A DNA stretch of 10,179 nt. Source: Deltaproteobacteria bacterium (lineage in GTDB: Bacteria > Myxococcota_A > UBA9160 > UBA4427). Where the stretch lies: contig DRKE01000005.1 in NCBI GenBank assembly GCA_011051925.1, positions 1-10,179 of the forward strand. The letters run 5' to 3'. Shown piece by piece: positions 7,128 to 10,179 of the stretch (the stretch's first letter is position 1; every line of letters begins with the position of its first letter). The notes under the pieces are model-generated. The model had not been told where the DNA came from, searched no databases, and worked only from the letters and a program-made list of their open reading frames with translations. Position numbers and translations under genes: made by a program.

Positions 7128-8164
7128 GGCGGGATCTCCTCTGGGTTTCGGACGTCCGCGTCGATACGCGGGCCCGGATGGCCGGTCGCGGAATGCTTCA
7201 TGCGGGTCTCGTGGGTCGGCCCGGAGACCGCGGTTCTTTCGGGACGGGGGTCGGGCGATTCCGATGCCCCGGCGCGTCCCGGATGCAGGACGCGATTGTC
7301 GATCAATCGGACGGCGGCCCCCTGCCCGTCCGGATCGGCCTCGAAGTCGACGGCGATCGCCAGCAGGGTCGGCCCCGTGAGCAACGCGGGTGCCGTCTCG
7401 AGCGTCTCCGGATGCCGCAGCTCCGCATAGTCGACCCGCGCTCCGCACGCGCGCGCCAACTCGCCGCGAACCGCATCGAGAATCGTCCCGCGATCGCGTT
7501 CGCCCGCCGCGACGAGCGACTCGGCCCGATCCAGGCTCGCGACGATCCGCAGGGCTTCTTCCCGGGCGCGCGGTCCGAGCCGGACGTTGCGACTCGAGAG
7601 CGCGAGCCCATCCGCTTCCCGAACCGTCGGCCCTCCCAGGATCTCGATCCCGAAACCGAGGTCCGCCGTCATGCGTCGGATCACGGCGAGCTGCTGGAAG
7701 TCCTTTTCGCCGAAGATCGCGACATGGGGACGCACAGCCAGGAAAAGCTTCGTCACGACGGTCGTCACCCCCCGGAAATGACCCGGACGACTCGACCCGC
7801 AAAGCGGCTCCGAAAGCCCCTGGACCTCGACCCAGGTGGCCGCACCGGGGGGATAGAGTTCTTCCGCCGTCGGCATCCAGACGACGTCGACCCCCGCCTC
7901 GCGACAGGCGGCGAGATCGGCCTCCCGCTCCCGTGGATAGCCCTCGAAATCGGTCGGATCGTTGAACTGGGTCGGGTTCACGAAGATCGACACGACGACC
8001 CGGTCCGCGTGCTTCCGGGCCTCTTCGACGAGCGAGAGATGGCCGACATGGAGGGCGCCCATCGTCGGCACCAGGGCAATCCGCTGGCCCGCGGCGCGAA
8101 CGCCCTCGGACCAGGCCTGGAGATCGGCCCTGGATTCGATGATCTGCATGACGGCCCCGTCCAC
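7121..8164 (-). CDS. panC: Pantothenate synthetase (pantoate--beta-alanine ligase) PanC
   Basis: PanC joins pantoate and beta-alanine with ATP, through a pantoyl-adenylate, to give pantothenate. Motifs follow the family order: PTMGALHVGH with the HxGH adenylation signature (33-42), FVNPTQFNDPTDFEGYPR (61-78), RPGHFRGV (126-132), FGEKDFQQ as the KMSKS-like loop (151-158), LSSRN (189-193) and the closing RLIDN (286-290). After that point, where family members normally stop, a Pro/Arg/His-rich tail of about 57 residues continues to the stop codon and overlaps panD by 7 nt. Start choice: a GTG at 8164 has GGAGG 4 nt before it and lies 11 bp after the panB stop. An ATG five codons in (8149) aligns better with family N-termini (MQIIESRADLQ) but has a poorer ribosome site. 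Confidence 0.95.
   Translation of the reverse strand: MDGAVMQIIESRADLQAWSEGVRAAGQRIALVPTMGALHVGHLSLVEEARKHADRVVVSIFVNPTQFNDPTDFEGYPREREADLAACREAGVDVVWMPTAEELYPPGAATWVEVQGLSEPLCGSSRPGHFRGVTTVVTKLFLAVRPHVAIFGEKDFQQLAVIRRMTADLGFGIEILGGPTVREADGLALSSRNVRLGPRAREEALRIVASLDRAESLVAAGERDRGTILDAVRGELARACGARVDYAELRHPETLETAPALLTGPTLLAIAVDFEADPDGQGAAVRLIDNRVLHPGRAGASESPDPRPERTAVSGPTHETRMKHSATGHPGPRIDADVRNPEEIPPC
7136..7140 (-). promoter_or_regulatory. panD ribosome binding site inside panC
   Basis: AGGAG on the minus strand, 8 nt before the panD ATG. It lies within the last codons of the unusual panC C-terminal tail, so ribosomes finishing panC terminate just past this site and could re-initiate on panD. 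Confidence 0.7.
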
Positions 8165-8168
8165 CTCG

Positions 8169-8173
8169 CCTCC
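8169..8173 (-). promoter_or_regulatory. Ribosome binding site favouring the panC GTG start
   Basis: GGAGG sits in the 11-bp gap between the panB stop and the panC GTG, 4 nt before that GTG. It is 19 nt before the competing in-frame ATG, too far to serve it, so the sequence favours the GTG while protein alignment favours the ATG. Confidence 0.5.
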
Positions 8174-8175
8174 GC

Positions 8176-9006
8176 CTAGCGGTAGACGTGTCCCTCGTCG
8201 GGGAATTTCCGGTTCACGACCTCGTCGATGTAGGTCCTGGCCGCCTTCGAGGCCTGGGCCCCGAGGTTCGCGTACTGCTTCACGAACGAAGGCGTCCAGT
8301 CGTTCAGGCCGAGCAGATCGTGCATCACGAGCACCTGGGCGTCACAGTGGACGCCCGCACCGATCCCGATCGTCGGAATCGACAGCAGCCGGGTGATCTC
8401 CCGGCCGAGCGTCTCGGGGATGCCTTCGAGCACGACCGAGAAGGCGCCCGCGGCTTCGAGGGCCAGAGCGTCCTCGATGACCTGATGGCGCCCCTCGTCT
8501 CCCCGACCCTGGACGCGATAGCCCCCCATGCGATTGACCGACTGGGGCGTCAGTCCGACATGCCCCATCACGGGGATCTGGGCGGCGACGATCCGCCGCA
8601 CGGACTCGGCAACGTCCACACCGCCCTCGAGCTTGACGGCCTGTGCCCCCCCCTCCTTCACGAGGCGGATGGCCGTCCGGACGGCATCCTCGGGGCCGAC
8701 CTGATAGGAGCCGAAGGGCATGTCACCGACGACCAGTGCCCGACGGACGCCCCGGGCGACCAGTCGCGTGTGATAGACGACCTCGTCGAGGGTGACGGGC
8801 AGCGTCGTCTCGTTGCCCTGGACGACGTTTCCGAGGGAGTCCCCGACCAGCAGCACGTCCACCCCGGCCTCGTCGAAGATCCGGGCGAACGTGAAATCGT
8901 AGGCCGTCAGCATCGTGAAGGGCTCGGCCTTCGACTTGCGTGAAGCCAGGGAACGGACGGTGACACGATGTTCTCGGGTGGCCGAAGCCGTGGTGACGGT
9001 GGACAT
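8176..9006 (-). CDS. panB: 3-methyl-2-oxobutanoate hydroxymethyltransferase PanB
   Basis: PanB transfers a hydroxymethyl group from methylene-tetrahydrofolate to alpha-ketoisovalerate, giving ketopantoate, the first committed step to pantothenate and CoA. The 276-residue protein is complete: TMLTAYDF (31-38), VGDSLGNVVQG (54-64; Mg-ligand Asp56), GDMPFGSYQ (94-102; Mg-ligand Asp95), VKLEGG (124-129), GHVGLTPQ (148-155), MGGYRVQG (160-167), the catalytic Glu194 in VLEGIP, and TIGIGAG followed by QVLVMHDLLGL. The ATG at 9006 has GGAGG 10 nt upstream; an in-frame TTG ten codons earlier would bury that site. The next step, ketopantoate reduction (panE or ilvC), is not encoded here. It heads the panB-panC-panD run, with panC starting 11 bp after its stop. 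Confidence 0.97.
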   Translation of the reverse strand: MSTVTTASATREHRVTVRSLASRKSKAEPFTMLTAYDFTFARIFDEAGVDVLLVGDSLGNVVQGNETTLPVTLDEVVYHTRLVARGVRRALVVGDMPFGSYQVGPEDAVRTAIRLVKEGGAQAVKLEGGVDVAESVRRIVAAQIPVMGHVGLTPQSVNRMGGYRVQGRGDEGRHQVIEDALALEAAGAFSVVLEGIPETLGREITRLLSIPTIGIGAGVHCDAQVLVMHDLLGLNDWTPSFVKQYANLGAQASKAARTYIDEVVNRKFPDEGHVYR

Positions 9007-9093
9007 GGGGGGTCTGCCTCCGGATGTCTCCCGCAATCCCTTTTTCGGATGCCGGCCAGGCCCGGCGGCCTGCCCTGACCCGATTCGTCCTGG

Positions 9094-9130
9094 AAAACAA
9101 AAAACGCCTCTCGGAGATCATCCGGAGGCG
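9094..9130 (-). terminator. Strong intrinsic (Rho-independent) terminator upstream of panB
   Basis: On the minus strand CGCCTC-CGGA pairs with TCCG-A-GAGGCG: ten base pairs, one bulged A and a five-base loop (TGATC). It is followed at once by TTTTTTGTTTT. Read from the plus strand no U-tract follows, so it acts on minus-strand transcripts. It lies about 88 bp before the panB ATG and about 300 bp after the promoter at 9439-9467. It therefore either ends a free-standing small RNA or acts as an attenuator in the panB leader. Confidence 0.88.
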
Positions 9131-9132
9131 GC

Positions 9133-9332
9133 GGCCTGGCCTGGATCCATCGTGCGGGGCGGAAGCCCGTCCCTTGAATCCAGTCGCTTCGTCCTGGCTC
9201 CCGCTTCGGCCCATCTCCCCGCAGCCCGACCGGGACGGAGAACACGATCCTGAATCAAGGAAGCTTCGAACCTGGAACGAAAACGTCGTGCCTGCCCACA
9301 CCCCCGTCTCAGTCCCGGCCAGGCCGGGATCC
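9133..9332. repeat. Imperfect 16-bp direct repeat pair with self-complementary core
   Basis: The plus-strand blocks at 9133-9148 and 9317-9332 match at 14 of 16 positions, 184 bp apart. On the minus strand they read GGATCC[A/C]GGCC[A/T]GGCC. Because of the A/T difference in the core, the two copies are also complementary over 9 bases (GGCCTGGCC with GGCCAGGCC). A third core copy, GGCCTGGCC on the minus strand, lies at 9054-9062, just before panB and past the terminator. Confidence 0.6.
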
Positions 9333-9438
9333 AAGCGATATCCGGGTGATCTGAGGAACGCTCTCTGGTTTCCGGGCTGGGATTGCCCGGGTGGTTTCTG
9401 ATGGAGTCCGCGACTTGCGGTACCCCTCGGACGGGTTG

Positions 9439-9467
9439 ATTTTAGGTTCAACGTCGGATCGGGTCAA
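9439..9467 (-). promoter_or_regulatory. Sigma-70-type promoter upstream of the panB leader/ncRNA
   Basis: The -35 box TTGACC (9467-9462) and -10 box TAAAAT (9444-9439) each match consensus at 5 of 6 positions and are separated by exactly 17 bp. The -35 box contains the TGA stop of the upstream small gene, so the promoter begins exactly where that gene ends. The predicted transcription start is about 9432. This is the best promoter I see in the window and would drive the predicted RNA and, past the terminator, panB-panC-panD and perhaps smpB. Confidence 0.75.
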
Positions 9468-9778
9468 TCCGGGCCGCCCGACCCCGCCATCTGCTCGATG
9501 AAATCCCTGACCCCCGGGGCAACAAAGCGGCTCTCCAGGAATCCGGCGCGGTAGCGACCCAGGGCGCGGGCCAGGATCTCGGCCTGACTCTCGGCCGGTT
9601 CATCGGGGACCAGGACGACCCAGACCCGGTCTCCGACGCGACAGGCCGCACTCTCGGTCGGTGCGAATTCGCTGGACGCCGAACGCCGCGAGAGGACACG
9701 GATCTCGAGTTGCGCCCCTTCCGCCAGCTCGAGCAGCGCCTCGAGCAGATCCCGGGCCTCCATCCCGACCCTCGCCAT
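9464..9778 (-). CDS. Small conserved-looking protein of unknown function, coupled to rsmA
   Basis: A 104-residue soluble protein that I cannot assign to a named family. It has an amphipathic helix rich in Leu/Glu (EARDLLEALLELAEG, about 7-21), a beta-like segment (QLEIRVLSRR), then CRVGDRVWVVLVPDE (46-60), a helix (SQAEILARALGRY), and a closing SRFVAPGVRDFIEQMAG. That helix-strand-strand-helix layout suggests a small alpha/beta fold. The ATG at 9778 shares TGATG with the rsmA stop; an ATG five codons in (9763), preceded by GAGG at 6 nt, may be the true start. Tight coupling to rsmA suggests a link to ribosome assembly or translation, but this is inference from position only. Its stop codon is embedded in the -35 box of the following promoter. 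Confidence 0.7.
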   Translation of the reverse strand: MARVGMEARDLLEALLELAEGAQLEIRVLSRRSASSEFAPTESAACRVGDRVWVVLVPDEPAESQAEILARALGRYRAGFLESRFVAPGVRDFIEQMAGSGGPD

Positions 9779-10179
9779 CAGGACCCGACCGTCGGAGACC
9801 CGCCCTCGACGCCGATCCGCGGTCCCCCCTCGACATCACTCGCATCCGTTCCGACCTTCCCCTGCCCGGGAAGCGCCGCGTCGAATCGTCGCGCCAGGGC
9901 AAGCCAGGCCTCGGGCCCGATCCTTTCGGGCCGCAGCCCGGGATCGATCCCCGCATCGCGGAGGACCGATTCGAGCCGCGCCCGACGCTCTGCCTTCTCG
10001 AGCGCAGGCCAGCCCTTCTCGGCGATCCGGGCGAGACCATTCGTCACGCGCTTGCGGCGCTGGGAGAAGGCCGCGCGAACCAGCCGTTCGACCCGTTCGA
10101 GTTCACCCGGTCGAAGCGGATCCGTCCTGCGAGGCCAGATCCGGACGAAACTCGACTCGACCTTCGGGCGCGGAAAGAA
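9778..10179 (-). CDS. rsmA: 16S rRNA dimethyladenosine transferase RsmA/KsgA, C-terminal part
   Basis: RsmA dimethylates two adjacent adenines in the 3'-terminal helix of 16S rRNA during late 30S assembly. Only the last 133 residues are in the window; the frame is open to the right edge. The fragment starts in the characteristic FFPRPKVESSFVRIWPR segment and continues through AAFSQRRKRVTNGL, which marks the C-terminal helical domain of the family, then RPERIGPEAWLALARRFDAAL, where homologues usually end. A Gly/Asp/Ser-rich tail of about 30 residues follows before the stop. The GTG at 10047 is internal to the gene and not a start. The SAM-binding domain lies outside the window. The stop overlaps the start of the next gene as TGATG. 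Confidence 0.92.
   Translation of the reverse strand, partial: FFPRPKVESSFVRIWPRRTDPLRPGELERVERLVRAAFSQRRKRVTNGLARIAEKGWPALEKAERRARLESVLRDAGIDPGLRPERIGPEAWLALARRFDAALPGQGKVGTDASDVEGGPRIGVEGGSPTVGS

Larger units (their letters stand above)
9094..9432 (-). ncRNA. Candidate structured RNA or attenuating leader of the pan operon
   Basis: The stretch 9007-9463 holds no credible gene but is bounded by a strong promoter and a strong terminator on the same strand, predicting an RNA of about 340 nt starting near 9432. Hairpins visible by hand on the minus strand are CCGGGC/GCCCGG (9390-9372, seven-base loop), flanked on both sides by the repeat GAAACCA; TCCCGG/CCGGGA (9329-9313); and a long-range helix GAAGC...CCTTGA with TCAAGG...GCTTC (about 9268-9160). 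A 9-base complement (9325-9317 with 9141-9133) could close these into a rod. I do not recognise signatures of tmRNA, RNase P RNA, SRP RNA or a known riboswitch; a 6S-like RNA is not excluded because its sequence is poorly conserved. Whether it is a separate RNA or a leader cannot be settled from sequence alone. Confidence 0.45.

Noticed and set aside
9036..9036. Earlier TTG start for panB, ten codons upstream
   Set aside because: It would place the good GGAGG ribosome site inside the gene and adds residues not expected in the family.
9094..9432. tmRNA, RNase P RNA or SRP RNA in the gap upstream of panB
   Set aside because: tmRNA was tempting because smpB is close, but I found no T-arm GGTTCGANTCC with acceptor end, no GGAAAGTCCG or other RNase P core motifs, and no SRP GGAAGCA-type domain.
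8723..9451. Minus-strand open frame of about 240 codons running from the rsmA-panB gap into panB
   Set aside because: Most of it lies out of frame inside panB, it reads through the intrinsic terminator, and its translation shows no domain. It would, however, be the only long frame in the gap.
1..10179. Mobile elements, CRISPR arrays, tRNA or rRNA genes
   Set aside because: I saw no transposase or integrase motifs, terminal inverted repeats, regularly spaced repeats, or tRNA/rRNA signatures on either strand.

Overview
The window is GC-rich (about two-thirds G+C by eye) bacterial chromosome, densely packed with housekeeping genes. Almost everything is read from the minus strand. Gene content and protein style fit a high-GC Gram-negative lineage of the deltaproteobacterial/Myxococcota-like grade. 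That placement is an inference from gene neighbourhood and codon style; no rRNA or other decisive marker is present.

Read along the minus strand (right to left), the layout is as follows. (a) The 3' part of rsmA/ksgA (16S rRNA dimethyladenosine transferase) is cut by the right edge and coupled by a TGATG overlap to a small protein of unknown function. (b) A gene-free stretch of about 460 bp (9007-9463) opens with a near-consensus sigma-70 promoter (TTGACC, 17 bp, TAAAAT) whose -35 box overlaps the stop codon of the preceding gene. It ends in a strong intrinsic terminator about 90 bp before panB, so it predicts a structured transcript of roughly 340 nt: either a free-standing small RNA or a transcription-attenuating leader of the pan operon. 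(c) panB, panC and panD make pantoate from ketoisovalerate, beta-alanine from aspartate, and join them to pantothenate. smpB (trans-translation) follows 58 bp after panD. (d) After a 104-bp gap comes a tightly overlapped five-gene set: a polytopic membrane protein, a DUF4129 protein, a DUF4350 protein, a MoxR-family AAA+ ATPase and a DUF58 (von Willebrand-like) protein. Their junctions are 1-, 4- or 14-nt overlaps, so they are probably translationally coupled and work together at the membrane. (e) At the left edge, the C-terminal part of a SpoIIM-family membrane protein is encoded on the plus strand and converges on the DUF58 gene with a 9-bp gap.

No mobile element, CRISPR array, tRNA or rRNA was seen. 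The least explained parts are the panB upstream RNA region with three mutually complementary GGCC-rich elements, the MoxR/DUF58/DUF4350/DUF4129/SpoIIM membrane system, and a marked excess of the tetranucleotide GATC in both coding and non-coding DNA.
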